From positions 1-64,000 of the forward strand of contig SVER01000005.1 in the NCBI GenBank assembly GCA_015057315.1: a DNA stretch of 64,000 nt, written 5' to 3'. Shown piece after piece: positions 1 through 8,874 of this stretch. Both the position numbers and the translations under genes were made by a program. Origin of the DNA: Pseudobutyrivibrio ruminis. GTDB taxonomy: Bacteria > Bacillota > Clostridia > Lachnospirales > Lachnospiraceae. Every line of letters starts with the position of its first letter. Within the stretch, counting starts at the first letter, position 1. The notes beneath the pieces were generated by a model that saw only the letters and a list, made by a program, of their open reading frames with translations, searched no databases and was not told where the DNA came from.

Positions 1-203
1 TTTTGATACCTTCTTTTCAACCTGTATAAAATTTTCAATGTTCTTTAATTTAGCCTTGACTTTTTATTTGCAGGCTAATTATTTTTCTACATAATAACTT
101 CCACTCAATTTGCTCTATAAATTTGAATTTGTCGACATGCCCATCTTATTGAACTGACGTTCAAGAAGCATCCCTCGCTCTAAAGAGCTCGGGCAACAAC
201 GAT
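1..203. other. Left-edge stretch without a supported gene
   Basis: AT-rich sequence at the window edge. The minus strand has a short open stretch ending near position 116 that could be the tail or remnant of a coding sequence, but I recognise no protein motif. A small inverted repeat (GCTCTaaAGAGC) lies around 177-188. I see no clear promoter or terminator. Confidence 0.3.
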
Positions 204-854
204 TTATACAAACTGTACCATGTTATAAATAAAATGCGTAATTATTGGAATCCAAACATTATTTGTTTTGTTATACTGAATTCCACAAACTAAACCTAAG
301 ATTATTAATAAAATCACACTATCAATTGGTAGAAACCACTTTCCCACACACCACTTTACCGGATAATGTGATAGAAGGAACAAAAATGCTCCTATAAAAA
401 GAACAAGTTTTTCATTATCAATTAAACCTCTTAATCGGGTCTGTAAATATGCTCTACAGGTAAGCTCTTCTTCAATTGCCCCTGGAAGAAATATCAATAT
501 ATTTATATAAGAACCAAACAATGTTGTAATATGCGTTTTCTCCATAAATATACAGCTGAACACTCCATTAATAGAGACCATTATCACTGTTCCAATCAAT
601 AGTATAATGATGTGTTTCCATGATTTTGTTAATCTTATTCCAATTGATGATAAGCCACGTTTTTCATATTTTACGAACATTAGACATAGCAATATCGGTA
701 TATAATCTAATGTAAATAGCAATATGTTTATTGTGTCATAGCTGATTCTCGTTTGTGGCAGTATTCCGCAGCAAATAACTGGAATGATGCAACCTACTAC
801 ATATAATATTATCGCTCTAAAACCATCCCACTTTGTATATGTTGTCTTTTCCAT
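204..854 (-). CDS. CPBP family intramembrane metalloprotease
   Basis: A 216-residue multi-span membrane protein. It carries the family motifs: EELTCR (the EExxxR motif), a later membrane segment with a histidine (FLLSHYP), and HFIYN (HxxxN) close to the C-terminus. These are the metal-binding residues of the CPBP/Abi (CAAX-protease-like) family. Members process membrane peptides or give self-immunity to bacteriocins; the substrate here is unknown. I chose the internal ATG at 854, because AAGGGAGA lies about 7 bases upstream; an upstream ATG at 890 would add 12 residues without a good ribosome site. It is the last of three small minus-strand genes, 98 bases from the VanZ-like gene, and need not be in one operon with it. 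Confidence 0.8.
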   Translation of the reverse strand: MEKTTYTKWDGFRAIILYVVGCIIPVICCGILPQTRISYDTINILLFTLDYIPILLCLMFVKYEKRGLSSIGIRLTKSWKHIIILLIGTVIMVSINGVFSCIFMEKTHITTLFGSYINILIFLPGAIEEELTCRAYLQTRLRGLIDNEKLVLFIGAFLFLLSHYPVKWCVGKWFLPIDSVILLIILGLVCGIQYNKTNNVWIPIITHFIYNMVQFV

Positions 855-952
855 TGATGTTCTCCCTTTATACAAATTTCGATTTGTCATCGTCTATAAA
901 ATTCCGGAACAACTTACTATCACATCATCCCGGCATACTTGGATTCAACTGT

Positions 953-1495
953 CTATAAAGAACTGTTTTTCTTCTGCTTTCCCCGAATCAGGAATACAAT
1001 ACATGCGCCAATTACTACACCGATCGTATTTAAGATCAAATCATCTACATCCGTATGTCTTCCGAGGCAAAAGAGCTGAGTCATTTCGATAAGTAGAGTA
1101 AACCCGGCCCCTGCAAATATGGTTTTTCTAACCGTATCAAGTCTGCTAAAACAAATCGGCCATACGATCCCAACCGGTATGAACATTGTGATATTTCCAA
1201 TAATGTTCATCTTCCAACCATCATATCGGTCTACAAGAAAATAAAATGGGATGAAACTGATCATATCACGGATATCATCTTCAAAGCCTATCTTTAATGT
1301 CGGTATCTTTCCATTCTCAAGATGGAATCCGAAGTATACAAATCTGCAAATAACAACAATACACACATAAACCAAAAGTTGCCGACATTCACGCTTTACT
1401 GAAAATATCTTCGATTTTATCGCTATGAAACATCGAGTGATTATCCATATTATCGTTATAAATAGAAAAAGTTGAAAGTATGTGATCTCAATCAT
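953..1495 (-). CDS. VanZ-like membrane protein
   Basis: A 180-residue protein with about four or five predicted membrane spans. It has the VanZ-family pattern: NIIGN followed by a hydrophobic span with a Pro-Gly pair, an E-x-x-Q-L segment, and R-x-TDVDDLILNTIG before the last span. VanZ-like proteins are integral membrane proteins, some linked to glycopeptide (teicoplanin) tolerance, but most have no assigned role. A GGAG ribosome site precedes the ATG. There are no van genes nearby, so a resistance function should not be assumed. Confidence 0.8.
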   Translation of the reverse strand: MIEITYFQLFLFITIIWIITRCFIAIKSKIFSVKRECRQLLVYVCIVVICRFVYFGFHLENGKIPTLKIGFEDDIRDMISFIPFYFLVDRYDGWKMNIIGNITMFIPVGIVWPICFSRLDTVRKTIFAGAGFTLLIEMTQLFCLGRHTDVDDLILNTIGVVIGACIVFLIRGKQKKNSSL

Positions 1496-1523
1496 TATCT
1501 CCGTGATCCTTAAAAACTCCGAT

Positions 1524-2024
1524 TTATCTTTCTATTACATAATACGTTAAATCACGCTCTTCTCCTAGATATTCAAATTCTTTTTCAACAAACCTATCAT
1601 AAGTCATACCACATTTTTTCATAACCTTTTGGGATGAATCATTTCCTGTAAAATATGATGCATATACTTTTTTTAGGTTCAAATCATAAAAACAATACTC
1701 TATAAAAGCAGCAACAGCTTCAGTAGCATATCCTTTGTTCCAATATTCAGAACCAATACCATAACCTATTTCGCATGATTCTCCATTATTATCAAAATAC
1801 AATATAATTCCTATAAGCTTCCCTGTTTTCTTTATACGTATAGCAAAGAGATTCTCCATTTTTAAATATGGGTCAAAATCAAATTTCTCAAGAGATTCTG
1901 CGTATGCACATACAAAGGTTTCCAAAACTTTTTTGTCATTTGAAATATTTCTAAAGTAATCTTCCTTATCATTAGGGGTGATTCGGTTAATTTCTAATCT
2001 CTCTGTAATCATGTCAATCTTCAT
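1524..2024 (-). CDS. GNAT family N-acetyltransferase
   Basis: A 166-residue acetyltransferase of the RimJ/RimL-like type. It starts with the TERLEINRIT strand, has the GYGIGSEYWNKGYATEA segment that forms the acetyl-CoA pyrophosphate loop, and a late NDSSQKVMKKCGM motif, all typical of this group. The substrate (a ribosomal protein N-terminus, another amine or a small molecule) cannot be told from the sequence. It lies 28 bases upstream of the VanZ-like gene and diverges from the ABC operon on the other side of a 480-base gap. The ribosome site is weak (AAAGAGA). Confidence 0.8.
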   Translation of the reverse strand: MKIDMITERLEINRITPNDKEDYFRNISNDKKVLETFVCAYAESLEKFDFDPYLKMENLFAIRIKKTGKLIGIILYFDNNGESCEIGYGIGSEYWNKGYATEAVAAFIEYCFYDLNLKKVYASYFTGNDSSQKVMKKCGMTYDRFVEKEFEYLGEERDLTYYVIER

Positions 2025-2104
2025 TCTCTTTATAAATATTTTTTGCTCTCAATAAGCATTCTTTTAAACATCTTACCATTATAAGTGTCTTCATGAACAA
2101 CAAT

Positions 2105-2287
2105 TACTATCTATATTCCATTTTAATTTAAAGCTAGTAACCGTGCTTGTTTTTTTTACTACCTATGCACCACTTTTTTCTTACAGATAGTAAGCCGACT
2201 ACTATCTACAGGATATTTTGCGCCGTAGATAGTAGTTTTAGCGGGTTCGATTACTTCCTGTGGAATAATTCACGCCTCAGATAGTAA
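2105..2287. repeat. Array of four consecutive imperfect hairpins sharing TTACTATCT/AGATAGTAA arms
   Basis: Within the 2025-2503 intergenic gap the 8-mer TACTATCT (or its complement AGATAGTA) occurs exactly five times and with one or two changes three more times, always alternating in orientation. Left/right arm starts pair as 2105/2132, 2157/2185, 2200/2227 and 2252/2279, so each pair is 27-28 bases apart. The third unit has a perfect 12-base stem (2198-2209 with 2225-2236, 15-base loop). The fourth has 13-base arms (2251-2263 with 2275-2287) with ten pairs. No coding potential was seen. Function unknown: structured RNA, operator array or dispersed repeat. Confidence 0.65.
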
Positions 2288-2372
2288 CTGTTCAAATGTA
2301 TAGCTACAAAGGCACACTACCGCCTCATAATAATCATTACGTAGAATATAGCATATTTGTACCCCTACAACA

Positions 2373-2442
2373 ACATGACATTTGTCATGTACACTTATGA
2401 CACAGTTCACTTCATATGTGACAAAAGTTTCGGTATTATAAT
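2373..2442 (+). promoter_or_regulatory. Probable promoter and operator of the ABC/two-component operon
   Basis: A perfect inverted repeat with 8-base arms (ACATGACA / TGTCATGT, two-base centre) covers 2373-2390. Further half-sites follow: ATGACA at 2397-2402 and TGTGACA at 2417-2423. A consensus -10 box TATAAT lies at 2437-2442, 62 bases before the start codon; the -35 region is poor, as expected of an activated promoter. Inference: binding site of the LuxR-type regulator encoded at the end of this operon. Confidence 0.55.
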
Positions 2443-2503
2443 CTCAGAACAAAACAAAAGATAAACAGCAGCGGCTGTAAAACAAATAAAAAGGAGAAGT
2501 AAA

Positions 2504-3445
2504 ATGAGTCAACCAGTAGTATCAATAGACAACTTAGTAAAAAGATATGGAGAAAACGTAGCTGTAGATCACTTTTCTCTAAAAATCGAAGAAGGTGAGA
2601 TACTTGGTCTCTTAGGACCAAATGGATCAGGCAAAACTACAACAATCAACTGCCTGCTCTCTCTTCTTTCTTTTGATAAGGGAGACATCAAAATCTGGGG
2701 CAAAGAAATGAGTCCAAGTTCCTATGACATAAAAGCCAGGATTGGAGTAGTCATGCAAAACGTGGCTGTTATAGATACTTTAAATGTATATGAAAATGTA
2801 GATTTCTTCTGCGGCCTTTATATAAATGATAAAAAGCTTAGAAAACAGTATGTAGAGGAAGCATTGGAATTCACAGGGCTGACAGAATACAAAAAACAAA
2901 AGCCAAAGAAGCTTTCCGGTGGACTTCTTCGAAGACTTAACATCGCCTGCGGAATTGCTCACAAGCCAAAGCTAGTCATCTTTGATGAACCAACAGTTGC
3001 TGTTGATCCACAAAGTAGAAATGCAATCCTTGAAGGCATCAAAAAAATGAATAAAGCAGGTGCAACAATCATCTACACATCTCACTACATGGAAGAGGTT
3101 GAAGAGCTTTGCAGTAGAGTTGTTATTATGGATCACGGCAAAAACATTGCAAATGGCACATCAAATGAACTGAAATCGTCACTTATCAGCCGAGAAAAAA
3201 TCCGAATAGGATTACCTAACAAATCCCCTGAGATTCTTGCAGGCCTTAAGGAAATTAACCATGTATATAAGGTTAAGGAGGATGGTGATGATGTGATTAT
3301 CAAATGCGATGGTGGCGAACATAATCTAGTTCATGTGCTTAGCTATCTTACAGATAACAATATTCCATTTGGCCATGTAACTACAGAGCTTCCAACTCTT
3401 AATGATGTATTCTTGGAGATTACTGGAAAGGAGCTTAGAGACTAA
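2504..3445 (+). CDS. ABC-2 type exporter, ATP-binding protein (LnrL/DrrA-like)
   Basis: A 313-residue ATPase with Walker A GPNGSGKTT, signature LSGGLLRRL, Walker B LVIFDEPT, and an H-loop in TSHYMEE. The last 90 residues form the accessory domain common in DrrA/NatA/LnrL-type exporters. A strong AAGGAG ribosome site precedes the ATG. It is the first gene of a five-gene operon whose stop codon overlaps the next start. The set (ATPase, two ABC-2 permeases, DesK-type kinase, NarL-type regulator) matches B. subtilis LnrLMN/LnrJK, which gives resistance to membrane-active polyenes; the substrate here is unknown. Confidence 0.88.
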   Translation: MSQPVVSIDNLVKRYGENVAVDHFSLKIEEGEILGLLGPNGSGKTTTINCLLSLLSFDKGDIKIWGKEMSPSSYDIKARIGVVMQNVAVIDTLNVYENVDFFCGLYINDKKLRKQYVEEALEFTGLTEYKKQKPKKLSGGLLRRLNIACGIAHKPKLVIFDEPTVAVDPQSRNAILEGIKKMNKAGATIIYTSHYMEEVEELCSRVVIMDHGKNIANGTSNELKSSLISREKIRIGLPNKSPEILAGLKEINHVYKVKEDGDDVIIKCDGGEHNLVHVLSYLTDNNIPFGHVTTELPTLNDVFLEITGKELRD

Positions 3446-4590
3446 TGTTTTTAAGAATTTTCGTCTATAAAATAAAGGAATTATCCAGAAAATATTGGCT
3501 GGTGGGCTGGAACTTTGTTTTCCCACTAGTTCTTGCCACAGCATTTTTCTTAGGATTTGGAAATCTTATAAAGGAAGATCCTGACACTCTTCAAACCATA
3601 GATGTTGGCTATGTAAACCAATTAGATAAATCTGCTGGATTTGAACAGGTGCTAAAAGAGCTTTCAAAAGAAAATGATGAGGGAACTACTCTTCTAAACC
3701 TACACACCTATTCATCTAAAGATGAAGCTGTCGAGGATATGAATTCTGATATAATCTTCGGATTTTATCTAGAATCCCAAGATGGAATTGAAACAGTTGT
3801 CCGGTCAAACAGCTACGTTTCCACCATCATGAACGAAATCGTTCGAGAATATAATAATTACACTGATGTGATTAATGATATTGCGAAAAAGCATCCTGAG
3901 AAAGTACCAGAGGCGATGGATGCAATCAGCTCAAATAACAGCTTTATTTCTGAACATAGCTTTGGACAAAACACCAGTCAATACCTACAATATTTCTACG
4001 CACTGCTAGCCATGACTTCTCTCTTTAGTTCATGGATAAGCACTTCCATGCTAGAAGGTATGTGCGCAAATATGTCGGAACGTGGAAAGCGAGTGGAGTG
4101 CTCTCCTGCTTCCAAATTCCTTAGCATTGCAGCTGGAATTTTGGCTGGAACTCTTTTACAAATAGTATCCAACATTATAGTTGTCATTTACATTCAATAC
4201 ATACTTGGAATAAATTTAGGAGTTCCAATGGGCACTATGATTATCCTCTGCAGTATAGGTAGCGGACTTGGAATTTCCTTTGGAACACTTATGGGTTCAA
4301 TGATTAGAAATGAAAGACTACTTGTCACAGTACCACTATTTTTCACAATGATCTGCTCATTCTTCAGTGGACTTATGTGGGGACAGATCAAGCAGTTGCT
4401 TCAATATAACTGCCCAATCATTAACAAAATAAATCCTGCAGCACTTCTTACTGATGCTATGTATATCCGATCAACCTACGGACCAACAGATGAATTTTAC
4501 CAAGACACTTTTATCATGTGCTTAATGATTGTAGGTTGTCTCATCGTCAGTACATTATTCCTAAGGAGGAGAAAATATGTCAGTCTTTAA
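3445..4590 (+). CDS. ABC-2 type transporter permease (first)
   Basis: A 381-residue membrane subunit: one N-terminal span (about residues 20-40), a large extracytoplasmic domain (about 45-180), then five closely spaced spans and a basic C-terminus. This is the ABC2_membrane_3 layout found in NatB/LnrM-type permeases. Its start overlaps the last base of the ATPase stop codon and its end overlaps the next permease by 14 bases, so all three subunits are translationally coupled. It presumably forms a heterodimer with the product of the next gene. Confidence 0.85.
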   Translation: MFLRIFVYKIKELSRKYWLVGWNFVFPLVLATAFFLGFGNLIKEDPDTLQTIDVGYVNQLDKSAGFEQVLKELSKENDEGTTLLNLHTYSSKDEAVEDMNSDIIFGFYLESQDGIETVVRSNSYVSTIMNEIVREYNNYTDVINDIAKKHPEKVPEAMDAISSNNSFISEHSFGQNTSQYLQYFYALLAMTSLFSSWISTSMLEGMCANMSERGKRVECSPASKFLSIAAGILAGTLLQIVSNIIVVIYIQYILGINLGVPMGTMIILCSIGSGLGISFGTLMGSMIRNERLLVTVPLFFTMICSFFSGLMWGQIKQLLQYNCPIINKINPAALLTDAMYIRSTYGPTDEFYQDTFIMCLMIVGCLIVSTLFLRRRKYVSL

Positions 4591-5740
4591 TGCAATACTA
4601 AAATCTACGAAGGCATGCCTCGTAACAATAATAGTTTACTTTTCAGTTTTTGTTCTATTTGGAAATATATCAGCAAAGGCAACTGCTACCACTAAAGATA
4701 CCATGTTTGAGGATTCCATTGTTAAAGTAGCCATAACTGATAACGACAACTCTGCTTTAAGCCGTGGACTAATAGAATATCTAAATGAAACTGAAGATGT
4801 GGTAGACCCACAAACCACTTCCATAAAAGAAATGAATGATAATGTACGTTTTCTCATATATGATTATGCATTAATTATCCCTGATGATTTTTCCGAAAGG
4901 GCAAAAAAAGGGGAAACTGAGGATTTGTTGGAATTCGTTGCACCTAGAGCCACCGCTCCACAATATCTACTGACCGAGAAAATACGTACCTATATGCAGG
5001 ATGTTATGGTATATTTAAATAGTGGTTATTCAGAGGATGAAGCAATAGCTTTAACCAAAGAAAACATGATTAAGCTTTCAGACACTAAGGCCAGCATCAT
5101 GGACAACGCAGACGAAAACCATCGTTCCTTCTACACAGGAATGTTTACATTTAACGGATATACGTTAATGATGATACTTTGCATTTCAATTAGCTCAGTA
5201 CTGAGCTTTACAAAGGATGTTGATGTTAAAAATCGTATTAGTGTCAGTGGAATGCATTTTAAAACCAGAAATTTTGCAATTATAGCTGCTGTATTTTGTA
5301 TCGGCATTGTTATCACCGCTGCAGTCACTGTTGTAGTTGGCTTGATGGGATTATCCGATACCAACGGAAAGTTCATATTCTACTGTATTGATGTAATTGC
5401 ACTTATGCTGGTTGGCCTTGGTATGGCCTATATGATTAGCGCCATCACAACCAACGAAAATATAATAAATATGGTTACAAATATGTTTGTACTTTCAATG
5501 AGTTTTTTCTGTGGCGTATTTATTGATATTCAGTTTTTATCGCCAGCTATTGTGAAGTTTGCACACTTCTTACCACTATACTGGTACACAGCTGCCATTA
5601 GGCTTATTAATGATACACCTGTAGATAAAATTCTTGGAAAAACATTCTATGAATATTTGCTAATAGAGATATTATTTGCTGGCATATTCTTCGCAGCCGG
5701 ATTAATTATCTCTAAGAAAAAGGAACAATATGCTGTATGA
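4577..5740 (+). CDS. ABC-2 type transporter permease (second)
   Basis: A 387-residue permease with the same plan as its neighbour: an N-terminal span, an extracytoplasmic loop of roughly 170 residues, then a C-terminal block of five or six spans ending in a KKKEQ tail. A very good ribosome site (AAGGAGGAG) lies inside the upstream gene. The two permeases are clearly related in layout but have diverged, typical of heterodimeric ABC-2 exporters such as LnrMN. Its end overlaps the sensor kinase start by 11 bases. Confidence 0.85.
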   Translation: MSVFNAILKSTKACLVTIIVYFSVFVLFGNISAKATATTKDTMFEDSIVKVAITDNDNSALSRGLIEYLNETEDVVDPQTTSIKEMNDNVRFLIYDYALIIPDDFSERAKKGETEDLLEFVAPRATAPQYLLTEKIRTYMQDVMVYLNSGYSEDEAIALTKENMIKLSDTKASIMDNADENHRSFYTGMFTFNGYTLMMILCISISSVLSFTKDVDVKNRISVSGMHFKTRNFAIIAAVFCIGIVITAAVTVVVGLMGLSDTNGKFIFYCIDVIALMLVGLGMAYMISAITTNENIINMVTNMFVLSMSFFCGVFIDIQFLSPAIVKFAHFLPLYWYTAAIRLINDTPVDKILGKTFYEYLLIEILFAGIFFAAGLIISKKKEQYAV

Positions 5741-6737
5741 CATAATCATCAGGCTTCTTTCAGCCGCCGGACTAACAATTCTTATTAACGCAAATGGCAT
5801 TACCACAGGCACTGTGGTAATGTCTCTTTGCGTTTTTTTATTTATGGAAATTGGTGTTATCGTAAATACGAAGTTAGCCAACTTTATTCTCACAGCTATT
5901 CCTTTTGCATTAGCAATCATTTACATGATTACAGCTAGATCTACTAATATGATGATTAAGATTATTGCTTTAATTATCATAGCTTCCTTTACAATCATTT
6001 CCATTTCACTTTTTGACAAAATGATTATTTATAAAAATCAACTTCACCGCACCCGTGATGATAGCATTGAGCTTGAAGAAATTCTAAAAAATAAAAACAA
6101 AGCTCTTCTCATGGAGCAGGATCAACAGGTTCACCTAGCCACCCTAGCCGAGAGGAATCGAATTGCCAGAGAAATCCACGACAACGTGGGACATCTACTA
6201 TCTCGAGCAATCCTTCTTCTTGGTGCTATCTCCACTGTAAATAAAGATGAAGCAATTGCCCCTCAGCTAAAGATGCTGTCGGACACCTTGGATGAATCCA
6301 TGGAAAAAATGCGAAGCTCAGTACACGATTTGCATGATGATTCTATTGATTTAGAGAAAAATATAAATGAGATTCTTAATGAACTAAATGGATTTACCGT
6401 AAATACGGAGTTAGATTTAGAGGAAGCCTTTCCTACTAATGTAAAACTTTCCGTTATAGGAATATTAAAGGAAGCCGTCACCAACATTATAAAACATTCC
6501 AACGGAAATTCAGTATCTGTGATTCTACACAGGAATTATAGCTTTTGCACCTTATCCATCACTGATAACGGCACCCTGACAACTGAGCAAAAAGAGGGGA
6601 TTACCTCAGAAAACTTTGATGGCATAGGACTTACCAATATAAAAAACAGAGCAATCTCTTTAGGTGGCGAAGCTTACTTCTATCTAAACGATGGCTTCAC
6701 AGTATTTGCAAGATTACCATTTGAATTAAAAAAATAA
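5730..6737 (+). CDS. Sensor histidine kinase, DesK/LiaS-type (HisKA_3)
   Basis: A 335-residue kinase. The first about 95 residues hold four hydrophobic spans with almost no extracellular loops, the 'intramembrane sensing' layout. The dimerisation/phosphoacceptor segment is ERNRIAREIHDNVGH, with the phosphorylated His in REIHD. The HATPase domain follows (N-box KEAVTNIIKHSN; G-boxes TDNGT and GIGLTNIKNR). It partners the response regulator that starts 12 bases downstream and is cotranscribed with the exporter. Inference: it senses the exporter's substrate or membrane stress, as in LnrJK, LiaRS or DesKR. Confidence 0.88.
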   Translation: MLYDIIIRLLSAAGLTILINANGITTGTVVMSLCVFLFMEIGVIVNTKLANFILTAIPFALAIIYMITARSTNMMIKIIALIIIASFTIISISLFDKMIIYKNQLHRTRDDSIELEEILKNKNKALLMEQDQQVHLATLAERNRIAREIHDNVGHLLSRAILLLGAISTVNKDEAIAPQLKMLSDTLDESMEKMRSSVHDLHDDSIDLEKNINEILNELNGFTVNTELDLEEAFPTNVKLSVIGILKEAVTNIIKHSNGNSVSVILHRNYSFCTLSITDNGTLTTEQKEGITSENFDGIGLTNIKNRAISLGGEAYFYLNDGFTVFARLPFELKK

Positions 6738-6748
6738 GAGGATTTATT

Positions 6749-7387
6749 ATGGAAAAGAAAAGAATCTTACTAATTGATGATGATGAACTAATTACAATGT
6801 CGCTTGAAATGATAATATCTGCAGAACCAGAATTTGAAATTATAGGCAAAGGTTGCAGCGGGCGTGAAGCTGTAGCTTTGTTTGATGAGCTTCAGCCTGA
6901 CCTGCTACTTATGGACATCCGTATGGAGGATATGAATGGACTTGAAGCAGCAGAAGAAATTCTATCAAAACATAAGGACGCTACTATCCTCTTTTTAACA
7001 ACCTTTTCTGATGATGAATATATCGTAAAGGCATTAAAGCTTGGTGTTAAAGGCTATCTTTTAAAGCAAGATTACAAATCTCTGCCTGCAGCCCTCCATG
7101 CTGCAATTAATGGCCAAAGTGTATTTGGTGGTGCTGTAGTAGATAAGCTTCCTACTCTTATGTCTTCTATTAATAACGAGAATGGTTTTGATTATCGTAA
7201 ATACGATATCTCTGAAAAAGAATACGAAGTCATCCAACTTGTAGCTGAAGGCTTCTCTAACAAAGAAATCTCCCAGAAGCTTTTCCTTTCCGAAGGCACA
7301 GTTAGAAACTATCTGTCCACCATCCTAGAAAAGCTTAATCTGAGAGATCGTACTCAACTAGCCATATTCTATTTAAAGCATGCATAG
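6749..7387 (+). CDS. Response regulator, NarL/FixJ family
   Basis: A 212-residue regulator with a receiver domain (acidic pocket DDDE near the N-terminus, phosphorylated Asp in LLLMDIRM, Thr in LTTFSDD, Lys in YLLKQD) and a C-terminal LuxR-type helix-turn-helix (VAEGFSNKEISQKLFLSEGTVRNYLSTILEKL). It is the output partner of the preceding kinase. The palindrome at 2373-2390 upstream of the operon is its likely target, which would make the operon self-activating. Confidence 0.9.
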   Translation: MEKKRILLIDDDELITMSLEMIISAEPEFEIIGKGCSGREAVALFDELQPDLLLMDIRMEDMNGLEAAEEILSKHKDATILFLTTFSDDEYIVKALKLGVKGYLLKQDYKSLPAALHAAINGQSVFGGAVVDKLPTLMSSINNENGFDYRKYDISEKEYEVIQLVAEGFSNKEISQKLFLSEGTVRNYLSTILEKLNLRDRTQLAIFYLKHA

Positions 7388-7410
7388 GCAGCTTACAAAC
7401 ATCAAAAAGT

Positions 7411-7440
7411 CTCTCCTAAAATCATATAATTTTAGAAGAT
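7411..7440. terminator. Weak convergent hairpin between two gene ends
   Basis: A hairpin with arms CTAAAAT / ATTTTAG (7416-7422 and 7429-7435), extended by a few more pairs, lies between the plus-strand operon end (7387) and a minus-strand gene end (7449). It is AT-rich with no clean T-tract, so its role as terminator is only suggested by its position. Confidence 0.35.
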
Positions 7441-7448
7441 ACTCATTT

Positions 7449-8402
7449 CTACTGTATCTGTTCAGGCAATACCTGCTTTATCTTTTCTAAAGCTTTATTG
7501 CCCAAATAGTTTTTATTTAATTGTGTTTTAGAATACTTATATATTGTTTGACCAGAGGCATCAATTAAATATCTGGTGTAATATTCTTCCCAGCTTACAA
7601 ATGCCTTACTATCAGCATAATTATATGTTTCATGCAGAATATCTTTTGGAACATCTAACAGTTCTGAACTAAGTAAAATATATTCAAATGACTCTGGCGC
7701 ATAAAGTACACAAGAGTTATCATTAACAGCTAGATAGCTCATTATCTTGCCTACTTCAGGCCCAAAAGCCGCTCCATCTACAATCACAAGAATCCTTTTG
7801 TCGCTCTGCGTTCTTATATTAGCATATATGTTACTCTTTCCATTAGCAGATACGCAATTTGCAAAAATATGAGAGAAGCATTGGTATCCTGAATTGGAAT
7901 CTTCTGTGATTACAAGCTCAGGATTAACCCTCTGAATTGGATTTAAATTATAAAGCTTATACATTTCATTATAAACTTTTTTGTAAGCCTTGTATTTTGA
8001 TGTTGAAGATACATTGGTTAGACCATAAATCTCGTCAATACTGTAAGGTAGCTGACTTAAATCATCACGTGTAACAATTACAAAGTAATTATCAGAGCCT
8101 TTGACCAGTTCAGCAAATCTCTTGGTTTTTATAAAATCTGCTGTTTCATCTATGAATATGATAGTTTGAGACATTGAAGCCAATCTCAACTCCCAGGCTA
8201 TATTAGTTAATACAGAACATTTTTTATCGCACTTTAAACTAATACCAGAGGAATTTCCATTAGCTTCATACTCACTGATTAATCTAATCAATTCAGTTTT
8301 GCCAGTTGCACTATTTCCCTTAAGAATTGTGATATTCCTCTTAATTGTCAAAAAATAATGGACTTTATTATTATATATTTCAATATCGTATTTGCCTACC
8401 AT
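7449..8402 (-). CDS. P-loop ATPase of unknown function, paired with a DUF4869-like protein
   Basis: A 317-residue protein. Residues 29-36 form a Walker A loop (GNSATGKT) right after two short strands, IIFIDET at 81-87 is a good Walker B, and IVTRDD about 20 residues later fits a sensor-type Asn/Asp position. The remaining 200 residues are unrecognised. The fold looks AAA/ABC-like but no family name can be given. It starts 11 bases after the DUF4869-like gene and both are the last genes of a minus-strand run beginning with priA. An AAGGA ribosome site precedes the ATG. Confidence 0.6.
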   Translation of the reverse strand: MVGKYDIEIYNNKVHYFLTIKRNITILKGNSATGKTELIRLISEYEANGNSSGISLKCDKKCSVLTNIAWELRLASMSQTIIFIDETADFIKTKRFAELVKGSDNYFVIVTRDDLSQLPYSIDEIYGLTNVSSTSKYKAYKKVYNEMYKLYNLNPIQRVNPELVITEDSNSGYQCFSHIFANCVSANGKSNIYANIRTQSDKRILVIVDGAAFGPEVGKIMSYLAVNDNSCVLYAPESFEYILLSSELLDVPKDILHETYNYADSKAFVSWEEYYTRYLIDASGQTIYKYSKTQLNKNYLGNKALEKIKQVLPEQIQ

Positions 8403-8413
8403 ATCACCATTCC

Positions 8414-8863
8414 TTAAATCAATTTATTATCAAGTACCTCTAAAACTAATTCCTTGTTGGAATGAACCATTTTACCAGTGTTAACAATTTCTACTTCAAA
8501 AGAAGTGTCCCCAAAGTCCATCAGATATCCTAATCGAATCATGATATCTTTATTTTCAGCAATCTTTAAAATCCACTTAGCACAATTATCACCACATGCA
8601 GATGCATTAAACACATGGGAATCATCATTATTCATAAGGATAAGTGTTTTTACACCACCCGATAATCTTTCAACAGGAATTGAACCAAGGTAGGGACTAT
8701 CAATTAGTCTAGGTCCTATCACATCTGAACCATCAACATCCTTAATCATATCAACTGATAGCTTATCTACAATCCATTCATCTTCGTATGTATTATTAAA
8801 ATAAACATCGGGATTAAATATATAGTTGTCTGCTTCCAATTCTCCAAAATAAATTTTCAGCAT
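8414..8863 (-). CDS. Small DUF4869-like protein
   Basis: A 149-residue soluble protein beginning MLKIYFG, with YEDEWIVDKLS and a central GGVKTLILM segment. From memory this opening matches the DUF4869 family of clostridia, which often sits next to a P-loop ATPase as here; I could not test this. No catalytic motif is visible. It has a strong GGAGG ribosome site and short gaps to both neighbours (11 bases on each side), so co-expression with the lysozyme and the ATPase is likely. Confidence 0.5.
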   Translation of the reverse strand: MLKIYFGELEADNYIFNPDVYFNNTYEDEWIVDKLSVDMIKDVDGSDVIGPRLIDSPYLGSIPVERLSGGVKTLILMNNDDSHVFNASACGDNCAKWILKIAENKDIMIRLGYLMDFGDTSFEVEIVNTGKMVHSNKELVLEVLDNKLI

Positions 8864-8874
8864 AATTCCTCCAC

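Noticed and set aside
1-203. Partial gene at the left edge
   Set aside because: A short open minus-strand stretch ending near 116 has no recognisable motif and cannot be judged without the flanking sequence.
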